The notes beneath the pieces are model-generated. The model saw only the letters and a list, made by a program, of their open reading frames with translations, did not search any database and was not told the origin of the DNA. The translations under genes and the position numbers were made by a program. A DNA stretch of 21,685 nucleotides, taken from CAYLLD01 sp964425135. Lineage in GTDB: Bacteria > Pseudomonadota > Alphaproteobacteria > Rhodobacterales > Rhodobacteraceae. Where the stretch lies: assembly GCA_964425135.1 (NCBI GenBank), contig CAYRKW010000055.1:1-21685 (forward strand), read 5' to 3'. Below, one piece after another: positions 14,902-21,685 of the stretch; position 1 is the stretch's first letter, and each line of letters begins with the position of its first letter.

Positions 14902-15140
14902 GTGATCAAAAGATAGACGAGATGAGCTTTGAAGCGGCGATTTCCGCGCTTGAAGACGTTGTGCGCAAGCTCGAAAGCGGCGATGTGCCGCTTGAGGAGA
15001 GTATCGCGCTCTATGAACACGGTGCCAATCTGCGCGCCCATTGCGAGGCAAAGCTCAAATCGGCCGAAGAGAAAGTCGCGCAGATCACCAAAGGCGCGGA
15101 CGGGCAGGCGACCGGAGCGCAGCCTGCTGAGATTTCCTAG
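14898..15140 (+). CDS. xseB: Exodeoxyribonuclease VII small subunit
   Basis: An 80-residue subunit of exonuclease VII, which degrades single-stranded DNA in repair together with the large catalytic subunit XseA. The helical signature is clear: MSFEAAISALEDVV, LESGDVPLEESIALYEHG and CEAKLKSAEEKV. The length is normal. Its ATG overlaps the deacetylase stop by four bases, and it ends six bases before ispA, so it is translated as part of that operon. xseA is not in the window, which is usual. Confidence 0.95.
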   Translation: MSDQKIDEMSFEAAISALEDVVRKLESGDVPLEESIALYEHGANLRAHCEAKLKSAEEKVAQITKGADGQATGAQPAEIS

Positions 15141-15146
15141 CCGCAG

Positions 15147-16034
15147 ATGTCTGGCCCCAGCCCTGAATTTCTCGCTGCGCTAAACGACGCCGCCGCCCGC
15201 GCACAAAACACTCTCGAAAACCTGCTCCCCCCCGATGAGACGCGCATTGCAAAGGCCATGCGTTATGGTGTGCTCAACGGTGGCAAGCGGCTGCGCGCTT
15301 TTCTGGTGATCGAAGGAGCGCGACTGTTTCACGTGCCGGAGATGCAGGCCGAGCGTGTTGCTGCCGCCATCGAATGCATGCACGCCTATAGCCTCATCCA
15401 TGACGATCTGCCGGCGATGGATGATGATGATCTGCGGCGCGGGAAGCCGACAGTGCATCGCCAGTGGAATGACGCGGTTGCAATACTCGCGGGCGACGCT
15501 CTGCAAGCGCTCTCCTTTGAGATACTAGCCCATGTCCACACCAACGGCGATCCGGCGATCCGCCTCAAGCTGATCACCACACTGGCGCAAGCCGCTGGTG
15601 CTCAAGGTATGGTCGGCGGACAGGATGATGATCTTGCCGCAGAGACCGCGAAGACCCCGCTGGATCTGGACGCCATCACCGCCTTGCAAAAGAAAAAGAC
15701 CGGCGCGCTCATCTGCTGGGCGGCGCAAGCAGGTCCGGTTCTGGCCAAAACGGACATCTCCCCGATGACGACGTTTGCCACCAATCTCGGTCTTGCGTTT
15801 CAAATCCACGATGATGTGCTCGATGTGATCGGCGATCCGGTCAAAACGGGTAAGAAACTGCGCAAGGATGATGACGCAGGCAAAGCCACTTTTGTTTCGC
15901 TGCTTGGTCTGGAAACCGCCCAGAAAACCGCAGCGGGCTTGGTCGAAGACGCGTGCGATGCGCTCTCCCCCTATTCCGCAGGCGCGGACCGCTTGCGGGA
16001 CTGCGCAAGGTTCGTGATCAGCCGCGAGGCTTAG
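15147..16034 (+). CDS. ispA: Farnesyl/geranyl diphosphate synthase
   Basis: A trans-prenyltransferase of 295 residues that adds isopentenyl diphosphate to allylic diphosphates to make farnesyl diphosphate. This feeds quinones, undecaprenyl phosphate and, where present, carotenoids. The first aspartate-rich motif is D86-D87-LPAM-D92 followed by DDDLRRGKPT, and the second is D222-D223-VLD226. GGKRLR (45-50) binds diphosphate. The four-residue spacing in the first motif is typical of bacterial FPP synthases. The gene starts six bases after xseB. The dxs gene that often follows in related genomes is absent here, and clpB comes next. The exact chain length is not certain from sequence. Confidence 0.94.
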   Translation: MSGPSPEFLAALNDAAARAQNTLENLLPPDETRIAKAMRYGVLNGGKRLRAFLVIEGARLFHVPEMQAERVAAAIECMHAYSLIHDDLPAMDDDDLRRGKPTVHRQWNDAVAILAGDALQALSFEILAHVHTNGDPAIRLKLITTLAQAAGAQGMVGGQDDDLAAETAKTPLDLDAITALQKKKTGALICWAAQAGPVLAKTDISPMTTFATNLGLAFQIHDDVLDVIGDPVKTGKKLRKDDDAGKATFVSLLGLETAQKTAAGLVEDACDALSPYSAGADRLRDCARFVISREA

Positions 16035-16157
16035 CGCGCATCTTTTGCGATCGCTGCCTCAAGCGCTTGTTGGGCAGCATGATCTTGTGCGTCAGTTTCG
16101 CATGAGCGCCCAAATTGCGTCGAATTGAGCGCAAAACTTGCAATTTCGGCCCGTCAT
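16031..16157 (-). CDS. Possible 41-aa protein or gene remnant convergent with ispA
   Basis: On the minus strand an open frame ends in TAA at 16031-16033, overlapping the ispA stop. Read from an ATG at 16157, it gives 41 residues whose C-terminal part (DAQDHAAQQALEAAIAKDAR) is alanine-rich and helix-like, as in real proteins. The frame stays open upstream to about 16225 without another good start. No ribosome binding site is evident, and I know of no homologue. It could be a decayed end of a gene, a microprotein, or chance. The candidate clpB promoter overlaps it. Confidence 0.2.
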
Positions 16158-16165
16158 TCCCAAAT
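16137..16165 (+). promoter_or_regulatory. Candidate RpoH (sigma-32) heat-shock promoter of clpB
   Basis: CTTGCAA (16137-16143), then 15 bases, then CCCAAAT (16159-16165) resemble the RpoH consensus (CTTGAA, spacer, CCCATNT). The site lies about 120 bases before the clpB ATG. clpB genes are classic RpoH targets, which supports the reading. A second CTTG at 16220-16223, inside ACAAG-G-CTTGT, is a weaker alternative. Confidence 0.4.
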
Positions 16166-16284
16166 CAATGACAACCCTAGGACGTCCAAAACACGCGATG
16201 TCCCGGACTTTACACAAGGCTTGTCACCCCCCGTGCTTTATCAAAAGGCGGCTTTCGGCAGGCGCTTATAAAAGGAGAAACCCG

Positions 16285-18912
16285 ATGGACTTAGAAAAGT
16301 TCACCGAGCGGGCCCGTGGATTTATTCAGGCCGCACAAACCATCGCGCTGCGCGAAGAGCATCAGCGCTTTTTACCGAACCACATTCTCAAGGCGCTTTT
16401 GGACGATCCCGAAGGCATGGCCGCAAATCTCATCACCGCTGCTGGCGGTGAGGCCAAGCGCGTTGCTGATGAGGTTGATGTCGCTCTGTCGAAAATCCCG
16501 GCTGTCTCGGGTGGAAGTGATCAGATTTACATGGACGGCGCCACAGCGAAAGTGCTCGATCAGGCGGGACAACTGGCCAAGAAGGCAGGTGACAGTTTCG
16601 TTCCAGTCGAGCGTTTGCTGACAGCGCTGGCTATCATCAAATCGGATGCGGCCAAGGCGCTCAAGGATGGCGGCGTCTCTGCTCAAGCGCTCAATGCGGC
16701 CATTAATGATGTCCGCAAGGGCCGAACCGCCGACAGCGCATCTGCCGAGAACCAGTATGACGCGCTCAAGAAATACGCGCGCGATCTGACGCAAGCCGCA
16801 CAGAGCGGCAAAATTGATCCGATCATTGGTCGCGACGAAGAGATCCGCCGCGCGATGCAGGTTCTCTCGCGCCGCTCGAAGAACAATCCCGTTCTCATCG
16901 GTGATCCGGGCGTTGGTAAAACTGCCATCGCCGAAGGGCTTGCCTTGCGCATCATCAACGGTGATGTGCCCGAAAGTCTTGCGCGCAAAACGCTGATGGC
17001 GCTCGACATGGGTGCGCTGATTGCAGGTGCGAAATATCGTGGCGAGTTTGAAGAGCGTCTCAAAGCGGTTCTGACCGAAGTCACCGAGGCCGCTGGCGAG
17101 ATCATCCTCTTTATTGACGAGATGCACACCATCGTTGGCGCAGGCGCATCCGAAGGGTCGATGGATGCCTCCAACCTCCTCAAACCTGCGCTCGCGCGGG
17201 GAGAGTTGCACTGTGTCGGCGCGACCACCTTGGATGAATACCGCAAGCATGTGGAAAAAGACGCCGCGCTCGCGCGAAGGTTCCAGCCTGTCTTCATTCA
17301 AGAGCCGACCGTGACAGACACGATCAGCATCCTGCGCGGGATCAAGGAGAAATACGAGCTGCACCACGGCATCCGTATCACCGACCGCGCGCTCGTGTCA
17401 GCGGCGACGCTCTCCAACCGCTACATCACCGACCGCTTCCTGCCGGACAAGGCGATTGACCTGATGGACGAGGCCGCCTCGCGCCTGCGCATGGAAGTGG
17501 ACAGCAAACCCGAAGCGCTCGACGCCATCGACCGTGATCTGATGCAAAAGCAGATCGAGGTCGAAGCGCTCAAGTCAGAGAAAGACGCGGCGTCCAAGGA
17601 TCGTCTTAAGACGCTTGAAAAGGAGGTCTCCGAGCTCAGCCAGAAATCCGCCGAAATGACCGCCAAATGGCAGTCCGAGCGGGATAAACTGGCTGGTGCG
17701 ACCGGTCTGAAAGAAGAACTCGACCGCGCCCGCGCCGAGCTTGATGCAGCCAAACGTGTTGGCGATCTGGCCAAGGCAGGCGAGCTGTCCTACGGCGTGA
17801 TACCCGAGCTTGAGAAAAAGCTGGGCGATGCCGAAGGGCAGGGCGGTGATGGGCTGATGGTCGAAGAGGCGGTCACGCCAGAACATATCGCCAGCGTGGT
17901 CGAGCGTTGGACGGGAATCCCTGTTGACAAGCTGCTCGAAGGCCAGAAGGAAAAGCTCCTGCGCATGGAAGAGGTGCTCGGGGGCCGCGTCATCGGCCAG
18001 CACGAGGCCGTCTGCGCAGTCTCTAATGCCGTGCGTCGTGCGCGGGCCGGGCTGAATGATCCGGATCGGCCTATGGGCTCGTTCCTGTTTCTTGGCCCGA
18101 CGGGCGTCGGCAAAACCGAGCTGACCAAAGCGCTTGCTGAGTTCCTCTTTGAAGACGACAGCGCTATGGTTCGCATCGATATGTCGGAGTTCATGGAAAA
18201 GCACTCTGTCGCACGTCTCATTGGCGCGCCTCCAGGCTATGTCGGCTATGACGAAGGCGGCGTTTTGACCGAAGCGGTGCGGCGTCGTCCCTATCAGGTC
18301 GTGCTCTTTGATGAGGTTGAAAAGGCCCATGGCGATGTGTTCAACGTGCTCTTGCAAGTGCTCGATGATGGCCGTCTGACCGACGGGCAGGGGCGTGTTG
18401 TGGACTTCAAGAATACGCTCATCATTCTGACCTCGAACCTCGGGGCGCAGGCCTTGACGCTTCTGCCCGATGGCGCGAGCGCCGAAGATGCGCGAGAAGA
18501 GATCATGGATGCGGTGCGCGGTCACTTCCGCCCCGAGTTTCTGAACCGTCTCGACGAGATCGTCCTTTTCGACCGCCTTGCGCGCGCAGATATGGATGGC
18601 ATCGTCGATATCCAACTTGGCCTTCTGGAAGCGCGTCTTGCCTCGCGCAAGATTACGCTGGAGCTGGATGAAAGCGCCAAAACATGGCTTGCCGATGAAG
18701 GTTACGATCCTGTGTTTGGCGCACGCCCGTTAAAGCGCGTGATCCAAAAAGCCCTACAAGACCAGCTTGCCGAGATGATCCTTGCCGGCGAATTGCTTGA
18801 CGGATCGACGGTGAACGTCAGCTCCGGTTCGGACGGCTTGCTTGTCGGGGATCGCGTCGCGCCAACAATCAAACGGCGCAAGGATCCACCCGCAGAGGCA
18901 ACACTGCACTAG
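16285..18912 (+). CDS. clpB: ATP-dependent disaggregase ClpB
   Basis: Hexameric AAA+ chaperone of 875 residues that, with DnaK, pulls proteins out of aggregates after heat stress. In order it has the N-terminal Clp repeat domain (1-150), the first AAA+ module with Walker A GDPGVGKT (206-213) and Walker B IILFIDE (273-279), the coiled-coil middle domain (about 400-540) that marks ClpB rather than ClpA or ClpC, and the second module with Walker A GPTGVGKT (604-611) and Walker B VVLFDE (672-677). AAGGAGA precedes the ATG at 16285 with the right spacing; the frame is open 49 codons further upstream, but that part is not protein-like. No adaptor or DnaK gene is adjacent. It ends before a strong terminator. 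Confidence 0.98.
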   Translation: MDLEKFTERARGFIQAAQTIALREEHQRFLPNHILKALLDDPEGMAANLITAAGGEAKRVADEVDVALSKIPAVSGGSDQIYMDGATAKVLDQAGQLAKKAGDSFVPVERLLTALAIIKSDAAKALKDGGVSAQALNAAINDVRKGRTADSASAENQYDALKKYARDLTQAAQSGKIDPIIGRDEEIRRAMQVLSRRSKNNPVLIGDPGVGKTAIAEGLALRIINGDVPESLARKTLMALDMGALIAGAKYRGEFEERLKAVLTEVTEAAGEIILFIDEMHTIVGAGASEGSMDASNLLKPALARGELHCVGATTLDEYRKHVEKDAALARRFQPVFIQEPTVTDTISILRGIKEKYELHHGIRITDRALVSAATLSNRYITDRFLPDKAIDLMDEAASRLRMEVDSKPEALDAIDRDLMQKQIEVEALKSEKDAASKDRLKTLEKEVSELSQKSAEMTAKWQSERDKLAGATGLKEELDRARAELDAAKRVGDLAKAGELSYGVIPELEKKLGDAEGQGGDGLMVEEAVTPEHIASVVERWTGIPVDKLLEGQKEKLLRMEEVLGGRVIGQHEAVCAVSNAVRRARAGLNDPDRPMGSFLFLGPTGVGKTELTKALAEFLFEDDSAMVRIDMSEFMEKHSVARLIGAPPGYVGYDEGGVLTEAVRRRPYQVVLFDEVEKAHGDVFNVLLQVLDDGRLTDGQGRVVDFKNTLIILTSNLGAQALTLLPDGASAEDAREEIMDAVRGHFRPEFLNRLDEIVLFDRLARADMDGIVDIQLGLLEARLASRKITLELDESAKTWLADEGYDPVFGARPLKRVIQKALQDQLAEMILAGELLDGSTVNVSSGSDGLLVGDRVAPTIKRRKDPPAEATLH

Positions 18913-18921
18913 CGTGACACA

Positions 18922-18960
18922 AAAAGAGCGGGCGGCGTATTGTGTGCGGCCCGCTCTTTT
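18922..18960. terminator. Bidirectional intrinsic terminator between clpB and the fasciclin gene
   Basis: A perfect 12-bp stem: AAAAGAGCGGGC (18922-18933) with GCCCGCTCTTTT (18949-18960), around a 15-base loop. It starts ten bases after the clpB stop. The A-tract on the left and the T-tract on the right let it work in both directions, so it can end clpB and the convergent fasciclin gene. Confidence 0.9.
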
Positions 18961-18980
18961 CTGTGTGGATCGACTATGTC

Positions 18981-19013
18981 GCATCCGGGTGCAGCAAGGT
19001 GAAACCCGGATGC
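18981..19013. repeat. Perfect 10-bp inverted repeat after the clpB terminator
   Basis: GCATCCGGGT (18981-18990) is perfectly complementary to ACCCGGATGC (19004-19013), with a 13-base loop. No T-tract follows on either strand, so it is not a classic terminator. It may stabilise the 3' end of the fasciclin mRNA or be a protein-binding palindrome. Confidence 0.6.
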
Positions 19014-19095
19014 AACGCCAAGCGGCTCAGAAGATAGCTGCTTGACCTAACGTCAGATAATGCTTTCGACCTGAAGTCAACACATATTGCTGTAA

Positions 19096-19566
19096 TTACT
19101 CAGGAATAATGACCGCATCGATGACGTGAATGACGCCGTTGTCAGCTTCGATGTCTGCCGAAACCACCTTCGCACCATCAACCATCACACCATCTGTGGC
19201 ATTCACATCCACCTCGGAGCCCTGGACGGTTTCAACCATCATCTGTTTGCCCGCGATATCGCCTGACATTACTTTGCCCGGGACAACGTGATAGGTCAGA
19301 ATGGCGATCAGCTGATCTTTGTTTTCCGGCTTCAGCAGGTTTTCGACTGTGCCTTCCGGGAGTGCTGCGAATGCCTCATCGGATGGCGCGAATACTGTGA
19401 ACGGACCCTCACCTTTAAGCGTATCGACCAGATCGGCTGCCTCAACCGCGGCGACCAGAGTGTTGAAGGTGCCAGCGCCAACGGCGGTGTCGACGATGTC
19501 TGCCGCCCAGGACGGTGTCGAAAGCGATACGGCCATTGCGGTAGCTGCAAGGAATTTGTTGAACAT
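19096..19566 (-). CDS. Secreted fasciclin (FAS1) domain protein
   Basis: A 156-residue exported protein with a single FAS1 domain. The signal peptide (MFNKFLAATAMAVSLSTPSWA) is followed by a likely cleavage before ADIVDT. The domain has the H1 box TVFAPSDEAFAALP and the H2 box GVIHVIDAVIIP at its end. AGGAGA precedes the ATG at 19566; a longer frame to 19662 would hide the signal peptide and is rejected. FAS1 proteins mediate adhesion or matrix interactions, and some alphaproteobacterial ones respond to stress or affect symbiosis; the role here is unknown. No lipobox cysteine is present, so it is probably periplasmic or released. It is divergent from the FMN-binding gene. Confidence 0.93.
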   Translation of the reverse strand: MFNKFLAATAMAVSLSTPSWAADIVDTAVGAGTFNTLVAAVEAADLVDTLKGEGPFTVFAPSDEAFAALPEGTVENLLKPENKDQLIAILTYHVVPGKVMSGDIAGKQMMVETVQGSEVDVNATDGVMVDGAKVVSADIEADNGVIHVIDAVIIPE

Positions 19567-19734
19567 GTGATCTCTCCTGTCATGATCGGGCACACTGTGC
19601 GCCCGCTGATGTGAGGAGATACGCCCATGTTGCGCCTTCAGATCATAGGCGAAAAACGGCATTTCAGATTTGACTTAGGACAGATTGCGCTAAGCCACCG
19701 CGCTCGTAATTTTTCCAATCACAAATAGTTTATT

Positions 19735-19762
19735 GCATCGTTTCAAAAAGCTGTTTTGATGC
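19735..19762. promoter_or_regulatory. Imperfect palindrome upstream of the glutamate-synthase-like gene
   Basis: GCATC (19735-19739) and GATGC (19758-19762) flank an inner stem TCAAAA (19743-19748) / TTTTGA (19754-19759) with a five-base loop. It lies 26 bases before the ATG at 19788, within the 221-bp divergent region. It may be an operator. It lacks a long T-run and is unlikely to be a terminator. Confidence 0.3.
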
Positions 19763-19787
19763 GTGAAAATTACCGAGGACACCCGAA

Positions 19788-21290
19788 ATGATCTTCATGT
19801 CAGCGATCGCCGCCGCCTTACAACTCCTTGCCACGATATTCGTTTTCGTGGTGGGGCTCATCGCGTTCGCTGTCGTTGTGATGTTCATTCTCGACCGGGT
19901 TCAGACCCAGGACGCCGTCCGCCGAAACTATCCGGTCATCGGCCGGTTTCGCGGGCTGTTCACGGAACTGGGTGAGTTCTTCCGTCAGTATTTCTTTGCT
20001 ATGGACCGCGAGGAAATGCCCTTCAACCGCGCACAGCGCAATTGGGTGAGCCGCGCCTCCGGGGGCAAGTCCAATACAATTGCTTTCGGCTCAACCCGCT
20101 CGCTCACCGTACCGGGCACGCCGATATTTGTGAATGCGCCGTTTCCGCCGCTCGATGATGCAACAGCGATGACCAAACCCATGGAAATCGGGCCGCATTG
20201 CAGATATCCCTTTTTGGCACCCTCCGTCTTCAACATCTCCGGCATGAGTTATGGCGCGCTCTCCAGACCTGCGGTGGAGGCGCTTTCCAACGGTGCGGCA
20301 GAGGCCGGCATCTGGATGAACACCGGCGAAGGCGGTCTCACCAAATTCCACCTTCAGGGCGGTTGCGACATCGTCTTTCAGATAGGCACCGCCAAATACG
20401 GTGTGCGTACACCCGATGGGAAACTCTCCGACGACAAACTACGCGAGGTTGCCGCCCACCCGCAGGTCAAGATGTTCGAGCTAAAAATGGCGCAAGGCGC
20501 AAAGCCGGGGAAGGGCGGGATCCTGCCCGCCTCAAAGGTGAATGCGGAAATCGCTAAAATTCGCGGCATACCCGAAGGCCAACCCAGCATCTCGCCCAAC
20601 CGCCACATCGAAATTTCGAACAACCAAGAACTCCTCGATGCCATAGCGCATATCCGTGAAGTCACTGGCAAACCTGTCGGGTTTAAAACCGTCATTGGCG
20701 ATACAGCCCCGCTGCGTTTGTTCTTCGAAGATCTTGTTGCGCGCGGTATCGAACATGCGCCTGACTTTATTACGATCGACAGCGGCGATGGTGGCACTGG
20801 TGCCGCGCCAATGCCCCTGATGGATCTTGTTGGCCTGTCCATTCGCGAAAGCCTGCCGCTGGTTTCTGATCTGCTGCATGAATTTGGCCTGCGGGATCGC
20901 ATCCGCCTGATTGCCAGCGGCAAACTGATGGTGCCCGGCGATGTGGCTTGGGCGCTGGCCAGCGGCGCTGACTTTGTCGTGTCTGCGCGCGGCTTTATGT
21001 TTGCGCTGGGCTGCATCCAATCGCTCAAATGTAACAAAAACACCTGTCCTACCGGGATCACCACTCATAATACGCGCTTGCAAAAAGGACTGGTGCCAGA
21101 GGTGAAATCGCAAAAAGTCGCCGCCTATGCCAAGGGCATCGTGAAAGAAGTGGAGATCATCGCCCATTCCTGCGGTGTTGCCGAGCCACGCGATCTGCGC
21201 CGCCATCATGTGCGGCTCGTGCAGGACAATGGCACGTCAATCCTGATGAGCGATCTATACGTCCGTCCAGCTGCATCGGGGCGCATCTAA
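19788..21290 (+). CDS. Membrane-anchored FMN-binding glutamate synthase family protein
   Basis: A 500-residue protein with one N-terminal membrane helix (about 8-34), followed by the FMN-binding TIM-barrel domain of the GltB family. MSYGALSRPAVEALSNGAAEAG is the start of the barrel. IDSGDGGTGAAP is the FMN-phosphate region. C409, C415 and C420 (GCIQSLKCNKNTCPTGI) match the [3Fe-4S] ligands of glutamate synthase. The N-terminal glutaminase domain and the C-terminal GXGXG helix of true GltB are absent, so it cannot use glutamine by itself. GAGG lies nine bases before the ATG. Proteins of this kind are common, but the function of the membrane-bound group is not established. It is followed by the presumed rRNA leader. 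Confidence 0.92.
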   Translation: MIFMSAIAAALQLLATIFVFVVGLIAFAVVVMFILDRVQTQDAVRRNYPVIGRFRGLFTELGEFFRQYFFAMDREEMPFNRAQRNWVSRASGGKSNTIAFGSTRSLTVPGTPIFVNAPFPPLDDATAMTKPMEIGPHCRYPFLAPSVFNISGMSYGALSRPAVEALSNGAAEAGIWMNTGEGGLTKFHLQGGCDIVFQIGTAKYGVRTPDGKLSDDKLREVAAHPQVKMFELKMAQGAKPGKGGILPASKVNAEIAKIRGIPEGQPSISPNRHIEISNNQELLDAIAHIREVTGKPVGFKTVIGDTAPLRLFFEDLVARGIEHAPDFITIDSGDGGTGAAPMPLMDLVGLSIRESLPLVSDLLHEFGLRDRIRLIASGKLMVPGDVAWALASGADFVVSARGFMFALGCIQSLKCNKNTCPTGITTHNTRLQKGLVPEVKSQKVAAYAKGIVKEVEIIAHSCGVAEPRDLRRHHVRLVQDNGTSILMSDLYVRPAASGRI

Positions 21291-21299
21291 TCAAATAGC

Positions 21300-21321
21300 G
21301 AAGCGACCTTGCGGTCACTTC
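21300..21321 (+). terminator. Weak stem-loop after the glutamate-synthase-like gene
   Basis: GAAGCGACC (21300-21308) pairs with GGTCACTTC (21313-21321) around TTGC, with one mismatch. It starts ten bases after the stop codon. No T-tract follows, so termination would be weak or Rho-assisted. Confidence 0.4.
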
Positions 21322-21501
21322 ATATGTATAATTTGCGTTCAAGCCACGCAGGCAGTCGCTGCCGCGACGGGCGAGTATTTGGGAAAATGCGAAAAATGCG
21401 GTGAATTGGGCGGTTTTGGCTGTTTTTGCGTTGATTTGGACTTGCCTGGCACAGGCCGTGCGCCGGTCTCACGTTTTTTTCAGTTTTTTGTAAAAAAGGG
21501 C

Positions 21502-21530
21502 TTGCGGACTCAGTTTGCTTTTCATAGATA
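21502..21530 (+). promoter_or_regulatory. Candidate rRNA operon promoter
   Basis: TTGCGG (21502-21507), a 17-base spacer and TAGATA (21525-21530). The 25 bases upstream are rich in T and A runs (TTTTTTT, TTTTTTG, AAAAAA), as in an UP element. The hexamers match the consensus only in part. The assignment rests mainly on the position before the presumed rRNA leader. Confidence 0.45.
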
Positions 21531-21685
21531 AGCCCTCGGTCGGACGGAAATGCACCAGAAGATCAGCAAAACAAGAGATTATGAGGGCAGCGGCGGCGCC
21601 AATCAATAGGCGCAACGGTGGTCTTTTCGTCTCGCGGTTCTTTGAAATTGTAGTATCTAAGAAGAGATATTTGGGTGGTTTGGCT
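21531..21685 (+). other. Presumed leader of an rRNA operon, cut by the window end
   Basis: No gene is visible in 21291-21685. The last part contains GTTCTTTGA (21637-21645), a boxA-like antitermination element, then AAGAGATATTTGGGTGGTTTGG near the end. The latter closely resembles the conserved sequence just before 16S rRNA in Rhodobacteraceae, as I recall it. The 16S gene itself would start beyond the window. The rest of the gap (21322-21500) shows only AT-rich runs and no open frame of note. Confidence 0.6.

Noticed and set aside
16138..16284. 49-codon upstream extension of clpB
   Set aside because: The extension is not protein-like and AAGGAGA with proper spacing precedes the ATG at 16285, which gives the conserved N terminus.
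19788..21290. Assignment as glutamate synthase large subunit (GltB)
   Set aside because: The glutaminase and GXGXG domains are missing, the length is about one third, and there is an N-terminal membrane helix.

Overview
The window looks like chromosomal DNA of an alphaproteobacterium of the family Rhodobacteraceae (roseobacter-type). This is inferred from gene content and order, with no database search. The signs are a petP-petR regulator pair divergent from ilvE, a deacetylase-xseB-ispA operon, REP-like hairpins of the TCCCGGC/GCCGGGA and CCCCGG/CCGGGG type, and a right edge that resembles the leader upstream of a 16S rRNA gene. Codon use and GC content look even. I see no transposase, integrase, tRNA, CRISPR array or phage module.

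Layout. Positions 1-777 hold no convincing gene. They carry a TCCCG tandem repeat, three hairpin-pair (BIME-like) units, two of them inside a 173-bp direct repeat, and a short array of DnaA-box-like 9-mers at 11-bp spacing. Positions 778-4082 (minus strand) read from right to left as a PhyH-type dioxygenase, pyrC (dihydroorotase), a VOC protein and a LysE/RhtB exporter; the first three are joined by 4-bp ATGA overlaps. Positions 4183-11115 (plus strand) hold a molybdenum hydroxylase large subunit without partner subunits, a FliM-like protein with no other flagellar genes nearby, a 66-residue unknown protein, two tandem hotdog thioesterases, a second PhyH-type dioxygenase and a class II HDAC-like amidohydrolase. 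ilvE (minus) ends one base from that amidohydrolase and diverges from petP-petR (plus).

Positions 13572-16034 (plus) hold a small three-helix membrane protein, then a second HDAC-family protein, xseB and ispA as a compact operon. clpB follows, with a candidate RpoH promoter, and ends in a strong bidirectional terminator shared with a convergent secreted fasciclin-domain protein. A membrane-anchored FMN/iron-sulfur glutamate-synthase-like protein comes last before the presumed rRNA leader.

How the genes work together. Several are housekeeping: pyrC (pyrimidines), ilvE (branched-chain amino acids), xseB (DNA repair), ispA (isoprenoids) and clpB (disaggregation). The less explained part is 4183-11115, where single members of normally multi-gene systems sit beside acyl-CoA thioesterase, dioxygenase and deacylase genes. 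Nothing here proves a new system. The best candidates for a second look are the orphan molybdenum hydroxylase, the orphan FliM-like protein, the 66-residue gene with a near-perfect Shine-Dalgarno sequence, and the DnaA-box-like array.
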